Positions 17,052 through 25,747 of a DNA stretch of 64,000 bases are shown here, in pieces (positions within the stretch are counted from its first letter, which is position 1; every line of letters begins with the position of its first letter). Location: contig CAYLHG010000005.1 of NCBI GenBank assembly GCA_964383495.1, positions 40,248 to 104,247 on the forward strand, read 5' to 3'. The stretch comes from CAWKDC01 sp964383495. Its GTDB lineage: Bacteria > Pseudomonadota > Gammaproteobacteria > JABCZS01. The notes under the pieces are model-generated. The model made no database searches and was not told where the DNA came from. It saw only the letters and a program-made list of their open reading frames with translations. A program made the position numbers and the translations under genes.

Positions 17052-17993
17052 ATGACTACTGATTCTTCCCTCAACACACCACTTGTCGCTGTGCTTGTAT
17101 GCACTTACAATGGTGAGCGTTTTTTAACAAAACAATTAGATTCTATTATTCATCAATCAATAGGCGCCCCGCTTCTTCTCATCAGTGATGACGGTTCTTC
17201 TGACAACACGCTGCAAATTATTGAACATTATAAAACAACGCACCCAGCAGTCACGATTCACATCATGCAAGGACCACGAAAAGGGTTTCAATATAATTTT
17301 TTGAGTTTATTTTCATTGCAAACGCCGCCCGCACAGTACATGGCTTTTGCAGATCAAGACGATATTTGGGAACATGATAAGCTTGAACATGCATTGAATG
17401 CCTTGAAGCAATACCCAGCAGATCAACCCGCACTCTATGGTACCCGCACACGCCTTATTGACAAACATGAACAAGAAATCGGATTTTCTCCGCTGTTCAC
17501 TAAGCTACCCAGTTTTGCTAATGCTTTAGTACAAAGCCTTTGTGGGGGCAACACCATGGTCATTAACCAAGCCTCATGGAAAATATTAACCACACTTCCA
17601 CAGACCAACATCGTAAGTCATGATTGGTCTATTTATCAGGTTATTTCAGGTGTTGGAGGTCATGTTATTTACGATCCTTATCCTAGCTTGCGATACCGAC
17701 AACATGAAAATAATATCATTGGTGCTAACACTTCATTTATTGCTCGATTAGTACGCATCAACATGCTACTTCAGAACCGATTCAAACATTGGAACACAGC
17801 TAATCTGGCAACTTTACAGCCCATTGCTGATACATTTACGCCGAGCAATCAAACTATTTTGGAAAGTTTCATTCAAGCTCGACAATCATCTTTTATTCAA
17901 CGGATTATTTTATTTAAAAAATCTGGTTTATATCGCCAAACACGCCTAGGCATGATCGGATTATGGGCTGCCATTATTTTAGGAAAATGCTAA
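17052..17993 (+). CDS. Family 2 glycosyltransferase
   Basis: A 313-residue GT-A fold transferase of the rhamnosyltransferase-like GT2 group. Visible are VAVLVCTYNGERFLTKQLDS (nucleotide-sugar site), LLISDDGSSDNT, and the metal-binding FADQDDIWEHDKL (DQD motif). A C-terminal extension has RYRQHENNIIGAN. A late hydrophobic stretch (GLWAAIILG) suggests loose membrane contact. It probably adds a sugar to LPS or another surface glycan. Its stop is immediately followed by the psd ATG. Confidence 0.88.
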   Translation: MTTDSSLNTPLVAVLVCTYNGERFLTKQLDSIIHQSIGAPLLLISDDGSSDNTLQIIEHYKTTHPAVTIHIMQGPRKGFQYNFLSLFSLQTPPAQYMAFADQDDIWEHDKLEHALNALKQYPADQPALYGTRTRLIDKHEQEIGFSPLFTKLPSFANALVQSLCGGNTMVINQASWKILTTLPQTNIVSHDWSIYQVISGVGGHVIYDPYPSLRYRQHENNIIGANTSFIARLVRINMLLQNRFKHWNTANLATLQPIADTFTPSNQTILESFIQARQSSFIQRIILFKKSGLYRQTRLGMIGLWAAIILGKC

Positions 17994-18824
17994 ATGATTT
18001 TTTCTGCCAAACTACAATCTAAATTACCTCAACGTGCTATCACTCAACTGTTCGGTTGGTTGGCACAAATTCGTATTCCTGCTATTAAAAATCAACTGAT
18101 TCGAATGTTCGATCAACGGTTCCATATTTGTTGGGAAGAAGCGGAGTTTTCAACACCTGATGCGTATGCAGATTTCAATACTTTTTTCTCGCGCAAACTT
18201 AAACCTGATGCTCGACCACTCGCACCGCTTCCCGCTTTTATGTCACCTGTTGATGGGTTTATCAGCCAAATTGGTATGGTAGAAGGCCATCAGCTCTTCC
18301 AGGCAAAAGGCCATACTTACACGTTGCTGGATCTCCTGGCAGGCAATACTTATATGGCGGATGCATTTAAAAATGGCGCTTTTGCAACGCTTTATCTTTC
18401 CCCCAAAGATTATCACCGTGTACATACTCCACTTGCTGGGAATGTTACTGCCATGACATTCGTTCCCGGCACTTTATTTTCTGTGAATGACGCCACCGTT
18501 TCAAGTGCGCCCAATTTATTTGCCAGAAACGAACGTTTGATTTGTTATATTGATACGGCTATGGGTCCTATGGCGATTATTTTAGTGGCTGCATTGAATG
18601 TAGGCAGCATGTTTACTCCCTGGCACGGCGTAGTAAAAGCAGAGGGCGTACACACATGGGATTACCGCGACAAACCCATAGCGCTTAACCGTGGAGATGA
18701 AGTCGGCGGGTTTTTGATGGGCTCAACAGCCATTGTATTGCTGCCCCAGAACACTGTGGCATGGGGCGCCCTGGCGACCCAGCACCCTGTTAAGTTAGGC
18801 GAAAGTATCGGGACACTGGTTTAA
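17994..18824 (+). CDS. psd: Phosphatidylserine decarboxylase proenzyme
   Basis: A 276-residue pyruvoyl enzyme that makes phosphatidylethanolamine at the inner membrane. Self-cleavage should occur at the Gly-Ser of FLMGSTAIVLL near the C-terminus, giving the beta chain and a short alpha chain with a pyruvoyl group. The charge-relay residues sit in MSPVDGFI (Asp) and LSPKDYHRVHTP (His). FFSRKLKPDARP is the conserved N-terminal block. It starts directly after the glycosyltransferase stop. Confidence 0.95.
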   Translation: MIFSAKLQSKLPQRAITQLFGWLAQIRIPAIKNQLIRMFDQRFHICWEEAEFSTPDAYADFNTFFSRKLKPDARPLAPLPAFMSPVDGFISQIGMVEGHQLFQAKGHTYTLLDLLAGNTYMADAFKNGAFATLYLSPKDYHRVHTPLAGNVTAMTFVPGTLFSVNDATVSSAPNLFARNERLICYIDTAMGPMAIILVAALNVGSMFTPWHGVVKAEGVHTWDYRDKPIALNRGDEVGGFLMGSTAIVLLPQNTVAWGALATQHPVKLGESIGTLV

Positions 18825-19111
18825 CAAAACTGCTCAGCCAACGCGGCAATCTTTTTAGATGTTAGCGCTTTTGCATTCAAGCCCATCGATGTCAAAATAG
18901 AACGGGCTGCCAGCTTGGCCATGTAAACACGTACTTCGCGAGGCAAACGCTCGCCACGCCCATTACGGTTTTCTTCCCATTCGCGAATGCGAGAATGCGT
19001 ATACACTGTATCTAATGCTGCATTTAAATCAGTCAAAGCTTCTACCAATGTTTTTTCATTTTCTTCCAGTTCTACATTTAACCAAGCTTGTACAAGATTT
19101 TTTGCTTTCAT
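18821..19111 (-). CDS. Small hypothetical protein
   Basis: A 96-residue soluble, charged and probably helical protein. ATG at 19111 was chosen because AGGG lies upstream. A longer frame to 19255 overlaps the MAPEG gene and has an implausible Cys/hydrophobic start. Features include an acidic stretch (NVELEENEKT), REWEENRNGRGER in the middle and Ala/Leu-rich helices at the C-terminus. No family is recognised. The stop overlaps the psd stop region by four bases, tail to tail. Confidence 0.6.
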   Translation of the reverse strand: MKAKNLVQAWLNVELEENEKTLVEALTDLNAALDTVYTHSRIREWEENRNGRGERLPREVRVYMAKLAARSILTSMGLNAKALTSKKIAALAEQFC

Positions 19112-19203
19112 TACTACTGCCCTCAATATAAGTAAGCACCTAGTATACTGGCTGACATTGGAAAGGTCAACAACGTTTGTGTAAGGAGTAATAAAAACCA
19201 AGC

Positions 19204-19575
19204 TTATATTGCCATGATAAATAAACTTACAACACAAGCTTGCGCTCCTAACCACACCAATGTCCGAGCTGCAGGAAAATCAAACACGTAACAAAAACCA
19301 TATATTAGTCGAGCTATCACAAAAGCGATTGCTAACAGATCAACCCGTTCTGGAGCGGCCCCCACTTGCAAGCATACGATCACCGCTGCTGCAAAAGGCG
19401 CAAAATTTTCATAATGATTCAACTGTGTCCAATGGGCGCGTCTTCGCCAACCTTGCACATTTTCCAAATACTCACGAGGCTTAGCATTGTTCACCCCTCG
19501 ACCTGTTTTAGCTGCTAAAACAAACCCATACGGCAAAAGATAAGCTAAAAAAATACATAATATCGCTGTCGACAT
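19204..19575 (-). CDS. MAPEG family membrane protein
   Basis: A 123-residue protein with four predicted membrane helices. The signature RRRAHWTQLNHYENFAPFAAAV places it among the MAPEG (microsomal glutathione transferase-like) proteins, followed by VIARLIYGFCYVFDFPAARTLVW. Bacterial members are often of unknown substrate. It follows a rhodanese gene by two bases and a glutathione S-transferase is next upstream, so the three form a probable thiol or detoxification operon. Confidence 0.85.
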   Translation of the reverse strand: MSTAILCIFLAYLLPYGFVLAAKTGRGVNNAKPREYLENVQGWRRRAHWTQLNHYENFAPFAAAVIVCLQVGAAPERVDLLAIAFVIARLIYGFCYVFDFPAARTLVWLGAQACVVSLFIMAI

Positions 19576-19577
19576 AT

Positions 19578-19874
19578 TTACCCACCCTGATGTAACACGT
19601 ATGCTGTCATACCACCTACAAGATTGTAGGCATCAAATCCTTTTTCATCCAACATAGCGCAAGCCCTTTGGCTCCGTCCACCTGATCGACAATATACAAC
19701 CAAAGGCGTATCAGAGGATAACTCATCAGTTCGATCGGGCAACTGCCCCAATGGAATATGCACACCCCCGATGTGCTTTTCAGCGCGCTCGCTGGGCTCC
19801 CGCACGTCCAATAATTGAAACGGGCGCTTTTCTTGCTGCCAAGCGACTAAATCTTCAGCTGTAATCGTATGCAT
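19578..19874 (-). CDS. Single-domain rhodanese
   Basis: A 98-residue rhodanese-like sulfurtransferase of the GlpE/PspE size class. It has LLDVREPSERAEKHIGG, HIPLGQLP, and the active-site loop VVYCRSGGRSQRA, whose Cys would carry the persulfide. It lies between a glutathione S-transferase and a MAPEG gene with gaps of only 2–3 bases. Confidence 0.93.
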   Translation of the reverse strand: MHTITAEDLVAWQQEKRPFQLLDVREPSERAEKHIGGVHIPLGQLPDRTDELSSDTPLVVYCRSGGRSQRACAMLDEKGFDAYNLVGGMTAYVLHQGG

Positions 19875-19877
19875 ATG

Positions 19878-20483
19878 TTACCCCTTGAGCTCCTCTATCA
19901 ACGCAGCAGCCACCGTAGGACGCGCCATCACTGCATTGAAAAATTTTTGCAAATTTGGATAATCTGCCAGCATGATTTTATGTGCAGGCAACCAGCGCAA
20001 CATCACAAAACAATACGCATCTGGCAAGGTAAATGTAGATCCCATTAAATAAGTCACATCTGCCAGCGCTTTCTCCACAAAAGCCAATTTACTTTTTAAA
20101 ATAGGAATAAAAACGCTTTCTTTCAATTCTTGTGGCACCTTGGGATTAAACAAAGGCGAAAATGCCTTATGCACGTCTGTGGACATGAAATTTAACCACT
20201 CTAAGACCCGATAACGCTGAAAATCATTCAATCCGGGCAACAACGCGGAAGGGTGCGTATCTGCCAAATATTGCTCTATCACCGCATTTTCTGTCAGGGC
20301 TTGCCCGTTATCGAGCATCAATACAGGAACGCTACCCTTGGCGCTAACAGCCAAAAAATCTTTCCCCGATTCTGTTTTTTTAGTATGTAAATCAACAGGT
20401 TCGTATTCCAGCTGCAACCCTAGCTCGTGCACAATAATTCGTACCGCCAACGAGCAGGCTCCCTTTGAGAAATATAATTTCAT
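19878..20483 (-). CDS. gst: Beta-class glutathione S-transferase
   Basis: A 201-residue GST. The N-terminal KLYFSKGACSLAVRIIVHELG matches the bacterial beta class, including the Cys of GACSL that can form a mixed disulfide with glutathione. Further blocks are GSVPVLMLDNGQALTENAVIEQYLAD (the glutathione-binding domain) and an all-helical C-terminal domain with TLPDAYCFVMLRW. It is the first gene of a three-gene set with a rhodanese and a MAPEG protein. Confidence 0.92.
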   Translation of the reverse strand: MKLYFSKGACSLAVRIIVHELGLQLEYEPVDLHTKKTESGKDFLAVSAKGSVPVLMLDNGQALTENAVIEQYLADTHPSALLPGLNDFQRYRVLEWLNFMSTDVHKAFSPLFNPKVPQELKESVFIPILKSKLAFVEKALADVTYLMGSTFTLPDAYCFVMLRWLPAHKIMLADYPNLQKFFNAVMARPTVAAALIEELKG

Positions 20484-20597
20484 GGCATCCCTCCTCCTTC
20501 CAGTATACTGGGCCTACTCCTACATGGGAAGGAAAACTATTGACTTTCTCATGATAGTTATTTAATATACCAACTATAAACCAAAGAGGTATGAACT

Positions 20598-21485
20598 ATG
20601 ATCAATCATTCTCAAATAAACATGCTTTCCTCAGCAACCGGCAGCTCTACACAAGATGAGGAGACAAACTCCTCGATGTTCGCCCAGATGGATGCTACCA
20701 TTGCCAACGTAGATGCGCAAAGACAACAAGCTAGACAGACAATTCAATCACAGCAACAGGAGCTGATACAGGCAAAGAAAGAAATCGNNNNNNNNNNNNN
20801 NNNNNNNNNNNNNNNNNNNNNNNNNNNNNNNNNNNNNNNNNNNNNNNNNNNNNNNNNNNNNNNNNNNNNNNNNNNNNNNNNNNNNNNACAGACAATTCAA
20901 TCACAGCAACAGGAGCTGATACAGGCAAAGAAAGAAATCGAAGCACTGAAGCAGCAATTGGTTGAAAAAGATGAACTCGTACAACAAAACGACCAAATAA
21001 TAGCTGGGTTCAACCCGCTGATCGAAAGCATACAACATGCCACAGGTCAGCTAATTGCGCAACAAAATCAAGATAAACAGACAATCCACTCACAACAAGA
21101 GCAGCTGACTGATGCGCAGCAACAAAACACAACACTCAAGCAACAATTAGCTGCAGCAGAACAAAAACTTGTATTACAAGATAAGAAGCTGGAGCAAGCG
21201 GACGAAGACTTCGCATTACAAGATAAGCTAATTGGAAAGCTGCAGCACACTATAACAGCAGCAAGGGAAGATCGAGTTCATTTTTGGAACTTGAACCAAC
21301 AGCGTATATATAAGGAAACTCACCAATCGGCATCAGCGGCATCCACACTCTTACTGCTCAGTGGTGGCAAACGCGGCGGCAGTGAACCTGACAGCAGTCA
21401 AAAGCGCGTGCGTTTTGATGATCAGGATAGTAATAGTACTGCCGATTCGAACCACGGGTCAACCCAATCACCCATCATTCTATAA
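20598..21485 (+). CDS. Coiled-coil repeat protein interrupted by an assembly gap; candidate effector
   Basis: The frame encodes a Gln-rich coiled coil. A unit starting Q-T-I-Q-S-Q-Q-Q-E-L-I-Q-A-K-K-E-I is present on both sides of a 100-N gap, with a looser copy (QTIHSQQEQLTDAQQQN) further on, so the true length is unknown. The frame stays open through the gap as given. The last 45 residues are polar and disordered-looking and contain SSQKRVRFDDQD, a match to the eukaryotic RVxF phosphatase-1 docking pattern and also basic enough to act as a nuclear signal. There is no signal peptide. The neighbouring gene ends in a similar motif. No known family. Confidence 0.65.
   Translation: MINHSQINMLSSATGSSTQDEETNSSMFAQMDATIANVDAQRQQARQTIQSQQQELIQAKKEIXXXXXXXXXXXXXXXXXXXXXXXXXXXXXXXXXXQTIQSQQQELIQAKKEIEALKQQLVEKDELVQQNDQIIAGFNPLIESIQHATGQLIAQQNQDKQTIHSQQEQLTDAQQQNTTLKQQLAAAEQKLVLQDKKLEQADEDFALQDKLIGKLQHTITAAREDRVHFWNLNQQRIYKETHQSASAASTLLLLSGGKRGGSEPDSSQKRVRFDDQDSNSTADSNHGSTQSPIIL
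20735..20940 (+). repeat. Identical 53-bp direct repeats flanking the gap
   Basis: Bases 20735–20787 and 20888–20940 are identical and encode the same coiled-coil unit. The pair borders the N run exactly, the usual sign of a tandem repeat the assembler could not resolve. Confidence 0.9.
20788..20887. other. Assembly gap (100 N)
   Basis: Exactly 100 consecutive N. A round number suggests a scaffold gap of unknown true size. Any protein predicted across it is provisional. Confidence 0.98.
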
Positions 21486-21515
21486 GACGCTTATTTTTTG
21501 CCCAAGGAGTCAAAG

Positions 21516-22556
21516 ATGAAGGTCGTTATGACAAGCACATTGAACCCAAACCCACCAAAAAATAACACTGCACCCATTAAGTTTCGCGATACAGGCTACT
21601 ATATAAATCTAGCTCTTGAAACAAAAGAAGCGCAGCTAGCCTTTGAAGAAAAAGTTGAAGCAGAAAAACGCAAGATCGATGATGATGATGACAACGAAGA
21701 TTTTGATATTAAAGAAAAAGCAAACAGCGTGCTTAAAAAGCTCGATCCTTGCTTACCATGCCTCCATTTGCTTCAAGCTTTAATTGACTTAGGAGCAGAT
21801 GTAAACAGCATTGACCCCCAAACAAGAGCAACTTTTTTAATGCGGTTAGTGGCTGCTAGTCCATTCACACAAGAGCATCGCGACGCTTTTATTATCCTAA
21901 AAATGAATAAAGTAGATACAACATTAAAAAATCAGGAAGGACAAACTGCAATGGATATTATGGAGCAAAACCCCGCATTCAAGGCTTCATGGGGAGCTCC
22001 ATTGATTGCTGCACTTAGAGCAGAGGTTGCCCAACATTCTTTGCCTCCTCAACGTACAATACCAGCGCCTCAGCCAATCACAACCAATAACATGCTATTC
22101 AATTCAGCTGGAGCCCAAGCCGCTTATCTCCCACCCATTGTAGCGCAACAGAATGCCGCCTTGGCTAGTGCATCTGCGACTATCCAAGATCTTCTAGCCC
22201 AAGTCACAGGATTACTCGCACAAGTCCAAGAATTGTCACAAGCAAAGCGACAGCTAAGAGCAGATAATCTGATCCTCAGCAGAGTTAACCTCGACTTACG
22301 GAAAAAAATCAGTGCCCTCAAAACATTTACTGATAGCGTCCGGCTAGTCATGACAAATATGGATCTCCCTCCAACAACTGGAATTGAGAAATCACCAGAC
22401 CATTCGCCAAAAAGCGATAATAGCAGTAGCAACCATGATAGCTTAAATACCCTTATCGCAGCCGCTGAGGCTCTAGAGGAAAGAAAGTCTACCTCTCCTT
22501 CAATAAAAAGAATGAGGTTCACAGGAAGCCACAATAACAACACTGGCTGTGGGTAG
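21516..22556 (+). CDS. Ankyrin-like and coiled-coil protein; candidate effector
   Basis: A 346-residue protein. ATG at 21516 follows AAGGAG by seven bases. Residues about 85–155 look like two degenerate ankyrin repeats (LLQALIDLGADVNSIDPQTR and NKVDTTLKNQEGQTAMDIM). An Ala/Gln/Leu-rich coiled coil follows (AQVTGLLAQVQELSQAKRQ). The tail is Ser/Asn-rich and includes SPSIKRMRFTGS, resembling the KRVRF motif of the preceding protein. Ankyrin plus coiled coil without a signal peptide is common among translocated effectors of intracellular bacteria, but the role here is an inference. It lies 30 bases after the preceding gene and is likely cotranscribed. Confidence 0.68.
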   Translation: MKVVMTSTLNPNPPKNNTAPIKFRDTGYYINLALETKEAQLAFEEKVEAEKRKIDDDDDNEDFDIKEKANSVLKKLDPCLPCLHLLQALIDLGADVNSIDPQTRATFLMRLVAASPFTQEHRDAFIILKMNKVDTTLKNQEGQTAMDIMEQNPAFKASWGAPLIAALRAEVAQHSLPPQRTIPAPQPITTNNMLFNSAGAQAAYLPPIVAQQNAALASASATIQDLLAQVTGLLAQVQELSQAKRQLRADNLILSRVNLDLRKKISALKTFTDSVRLVMTNMDLPPTTGIEKSPDHSPKSDNSSSNHDSLNTLIAAAEALEERKSTSPSIKRMRFTGSHNNNTGCG

Positions 22557-22642
22557 AGCTTACACCGGGCTTGCTCTATTCGTCTTAGCAAAAATATAGT
22601 AAACTCCCCTCAGACAATCGCGGTCGTTTGGGGAGTAAGTCA

Positions 22643-24061
22643 ATGGCCTTAGATAAAAAACATATTGCCTTCACAGGCAAAGTCATTATGGTTGGGTTTG
22701 GTAGTATTGGGCAAGGTGTATTACCCCTCATTTTGCGCCATATCGATCTAGGTCCTGAACAAATTACTATTGTTACCGCTGACCACCGCGGCCATGAAGA
22801 AGCGCTAGCTTATGGTATTAATTTCGTGGTGAATGCGCTGACCGAAGAAAATTATGATGCTGTTTTGAGCAGCTTGCTGGGCCCAGGAGATTTCTTGCTG
22901 AATGTATCAGTAGAGGTTTCAAGTATTGCATTGATGGAGCTTTGCCATGAGCTAGGCGCCATGTATTTAGATACGTGCATTGAGCCTTGGCCAGGGGGTT
23001 ATACGGATCCCTCGTTAAACATTTCCGAACGTAGTAATTACGCTATTCGCGAAAAAATGCTTGCGCTGCGAGATCGCTTAAAAGCTGGGCCTACTGCCAT
23101 TTCCGCACATGGAGCAAACCCCGGCTTGATCTCACATTGGGTCAAACAGGCCATGATGACACTGGCGACCGATTTAGAAATGGGTGTTCAAAAGCCCAAA
23201 ACCCGAGACGGATGGGCCCATCTTGCTCAACAATTAGGCATTAAAGTGATCCACTGTGCAGAGCGAGATACGCAAGTTGCAGCGCCACAAAAACGCGTCA
23301 GTGAGTTTGTAAATACGTGGTCTGTTGACGGCTTTGTGAGTGAAGGCTGCCAGCCTGCAGAATTAGGTTGGGGCACACATGAAAAACATTTCCCCCCTGA
23401 TGGCTACCGGCACGACTTTGGTTGCGATGCTGGCATTTGTTTAGAACGCCCAGGCGTATTAACACGCGTACGTACCTGGACACCCTTAGAAGGCTCCTTC
23501 CATGGTTTTTTAATTACACACGGTGAATCTATTTCGATCGCAGATTATTTTACAGTGAAAGAACAGGGTAAAGTAGTGTATCGTCCTACTGTGCATTACG
23601 CTTACCATCCCTGTGATGCAGCAGTATTGTCTATTCACGAAATGGCCGGGAAAAATTTAGAAATACAAGACACGCGCCGTGTGCTTGTGAATGAAATTGT
23701 GGAAGGAATTGATGAGCTGGGCGGCCTGTTAATGGGCCATGCGTTTGGTGCTTATTGGTATGGCTCTCAATTGTCTGTACATGAAGCTCGTAAGCTTGCG
23801 CCTTATAATAACGCCACGAGCTTACAAGTGGGTGCGGGTATTTTAGGTGCCATGGTTTGGGCCATTAAAAACCCATTTGAAGGTATTTTAGACCCAGATG
23901 ATTTACCCTATGAAAACGTGCTTGAAGTGGCAAAACCTTATTTAGGACGCATGGTGGGCGCTTACACAGAATGGACCCCACTACAAGGGCGAAGCCGTTT
24001 GTTCAAAGAAGAAATTGATGAAACGGATCCATGGCAGTTTATCAATTTTCGAGTAGTATAA
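22643..24061 (+). CDS. hss: Homospermidine synthase
   Basis: A 472-residue NAD-dependent enzyme condensing putrescine (or putrescine and spermidine) into sym-homospermidine. The N-terminal Rossmann motif is VIMVGFGSIGQGVLPL. Further blocks are LNVSVEVSSIALMELC, YLDTCIEPWPGGYTD, SAHGANPGLISHWVKQA and the C-terminal GRMVGAYTEWTPLQGRS. Length fits the bacterial HSS family, found in alphaproteobacteria and also in Legionella. ATG at 22643 has GGGGAG ten bases upstream; a TTG at 22628 is less likely. Confidence 0.93.
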   Translation: MALDKKHIAFTGKVIMVGFGSIGQGVLPLILRHIDLGPEQITIVTADHRGHEEALAYGINFVVNALTEENYDAVLSSLLGPGDFLLNVSVEVSSIALMELCHELGAMYLDTCIEPWPGGYTDPSLNISERSNYAIREKMLALRDRLKAGPTAISAHGANPGLISHWVKQAMMTLATDLEMGVQKPKTRDGWAHLAQQLGIKVIHCAERDTQVAAPQKRVSEFVNTWSVDGFVSEGCQPAELGWGTHEKHFPPDGYRHDFGCDAGICLERPGVLTRVRTWTPLEGSFHGFLITHGESISIADYFTVKEQGKVVYRPTVHYAYHPCDAAVLSIHEMAGKNLEIQDTRRVLVNEIVEGIDELGGLLMGHAFGAYWYGSQLSVHEARKLAPYNNATSLQVGAGILGAMVWAIKNPFEGILDPDDLPYENVLEVAKPYLGRMVGAYTEWTPLQGRSRLFKEEIDETDPWQFINFRVV

Positions 24062-24151
24062 CCGTGACAGCTCGCCCTACACAAAGCCAAACATTTGTGT
24101 TACTGTAAAATCCCAATTATGGATTGAATAAGTTTTAGGCGAGAATATCAT

Positions 24152-25363
24152 ATGTCTTTCACAGGATTGAAAAAATACTATCTTTTTCCTCTGCTCATCG
24201 GGTTGTTTTTTTGCTTAACGGCCTCCAGACGATGGGCACAATTAATTTCTCCTCAAGTCTGGGATGAAGATGGCACACAAATCATTTATTACTTCATGCT
24301 CAACGGCTGGGAATCACTTTGGAAGCCTGTACATGGCTATATGATTTTAGTGCCGAAATTGATTTCATTTATATCTATTTCCGTTTCTTTTTTATATTAT
24401 CCGATGGTTAGTACCTTACTGAGTTTCATATTTATTGCCTTGGTAGGGGCAGCCATCACATTATCCCCTTCCAAGTTAAAAGGAACTTTTTTCTGTGCAT
24501 TAGCCGTGTTCCTATTGCCGACGAACCCGGAGACATTTGGGCTGCCTTTGTACACTTTTTGGTGGGCCGGTTTACTTTTATTTCTGTTAGTTTTGTGGGA
24601 TGAAACACAGACCAAACTAACTTGTAGAATGGTTTTTTTAATATTGGGAGGTTTATCATCTCCTGTTATCGGGTTGGTCGCACCCTTGCTATGTGTGAGA
24701 GCATTTCTATACCGTCAGCACCGGGCAGAAATACTGATTGCCATGGTTGCAGTGATCATTGCAGCGATTCAGCTTTCCTTTATGTTGCATGAGCTACATC
24801 CTCACGAAAAAACATTGAGCGAGATACTTTTTGTAAGGGTGCCCCACTATTTAGGATATTATGGTACTGCTGCCTATGAACTGTCTTCCAAAGCGCAACG
24901 GATGGTCGGCATTGTTCTACTGTTATTATTATTTTCATGGATTTATCAAGATCGCCGAAATGTGGCTACTTGGTTTTTAGCCTTTTTATTATCAGGCGCC
25001 ATCGCCCTGGTGGCAGCACGTGTTGATCTTCAGATAGTGCATCCATACGATGCGGGCCCAAGGTACTTTTTCTATCCTTTTATTTTGATTTCTTGGATGC
25101 TGATTCAATATTGGTACATCACACCTTATAAAGTGGTGAAAGGAATATTATCTGCTTTAGCACTTTCAACAGGCATAGCTGCATCGGGCGCTTGGTCACG
25201 TGACCATATGGATTTGCATTGGCGCGAGCATGTACTACAGTGCGCGCAATCGACTGAATCTTACAAGATGCCCATTGAATATGACGGTATTGCCCCGCCT
25301 TGGGAGGCTATGTTTCCTGGTAAGCGATGCGCTGAGCTGCTGAAGAACCAAATGCTGCCCTAA
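24152..25363 (+). CDS. GT-C-like multi-pass membrane protein
   Basis: A 403-residue protein with about ten membrane helices. After the first helix, the periplasmic loop contains SPQVWDEDGTQ. An acidic pair in this loop is the typical catalytic position of GT-C glycosyltransferases that use lipid-linked sugars. The rest (PTNPETFGLPLYTFWWAGLL, LGGLSSPVIGLVAPLL, DAGPRYFFYPFILISW) resembles uncharacterised O-antigen or exopolysaccharide-related membrane proteins. It might modify a surface glycan. Neighbours give no further help. Function is inferred from topology only. Confidence 0.6.
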   Translation: MSFTGLKKYYLFPLLIGLFFCLTASRRWAQLISPQVWDEDGTQIIYYFMLNGWESLWKPVHGYMILVPKLISFISISVSFLYYPMVSTLLSFIFIALVGAAITLSPSKLKGTFFCALAVFLLPTNPETFGLPLYTFWWAGLLLFLLVLWDETQTKLTCRMVFLILGGLSSPVIGLVAPLLCVRAFLYRQHRAEILIAMVAVIIAAIQLSFMLHELHPHEKTLSEILFVRVPHYLGYYGTAAYELSSKAQRMVGIVLLLLLFSWIYQDRRNVATWFLAFLLSGAIALVAARVDLQIVHPYDAGPRYFFYPFILISWMLIQYWYITPYKVVKGILSALALSTGIAASGAWSRDHMDLHWREHVLQCAQSTESYKMPIEYDGIAPPWEAMFPGKRCAELLKNQMLP

Positions 25364-25388
25364 ATATCCATTTGCGTTTGGAATATTT
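25362..25388. terminator. Possible bidirectional terminator between convergent genes
   Basis: AAATATCCA at 25362–25370 and TGGAATATTT at 25379–25388 are near-complementary (one bulge) with an 8-base loop and A/T-rich flanks. The element sits exactly between two converging genes. The stem is weak. Confidence 0.35.
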
Positions 25389-25396
25389 ACAGATAT

Positions 25397-25720
25397 TTAA
25401 ATATTATTTCGCGCCGCTATCTCTTTCAATACTTTTGCGCGGATTCTATCGTCACATAACGATAACCAATTGACCCATTTCCAAAAAAAATACATGGGCA
25501 AAAAACCAACCGGTAAAAAAGGAATACAAGCAAAAATGCATAGTGCATAATATCGCGCTTTTTCTGTTTTATAAAAACCAATCGTTCCTATCACGATCAT
25601 CGACAGTGTTGTGAAAAACAATGGCCAACGACATACGCCAAAAGGATCACCTTGCGGCGTAAAACCTAATAATATTTCGCCAATTGCAAATGAAAAAAAG
25701 AAAGAAAGTAAATGGTGCAT
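25397..25720 (-). CDS. Small membrane protein of unknown function
   Basis: A 107-residue protein with three hydrophobic segments (LLSFFFSFAIGEILLGF, LFFTTLSMIVIGTIGFY and the paired YALCIFACIPFLPVGFLPMYFFW) and a charged C-terminal tail (RIRAKVLKEIAARNNI). No family is recognised. It lies 27 bases after the GPH/MFS transporter on the same strand, so it may be cotranscribed with it. Confidence 0.6.
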   Translation of the reverse strand: MHHLLSFFFSFAIGEILLGFTPQGDPFGVCRWPLFFTTLSMIVIGTIGFYKTEKARYYALCIFACIPFLPVGFLPMYFFWKWVNWLSLCDDRIRAKVLKEIAARNNI

Positions 25721-25747
25721 GTACTTCTCACTATTTAAAAAGCCTCT

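Noticed and set aside
20731..20946. Minus-strand frame across the N gap
   Set aside because: It consists mostly of undetermined residues plus the antisense of the coiled-coil repeat.
20598..22556. Repeat array considered as a CRISPR
   Set aside because: The repeats are in frame, coding and without unique spacers of constant length; no cas genes are present.
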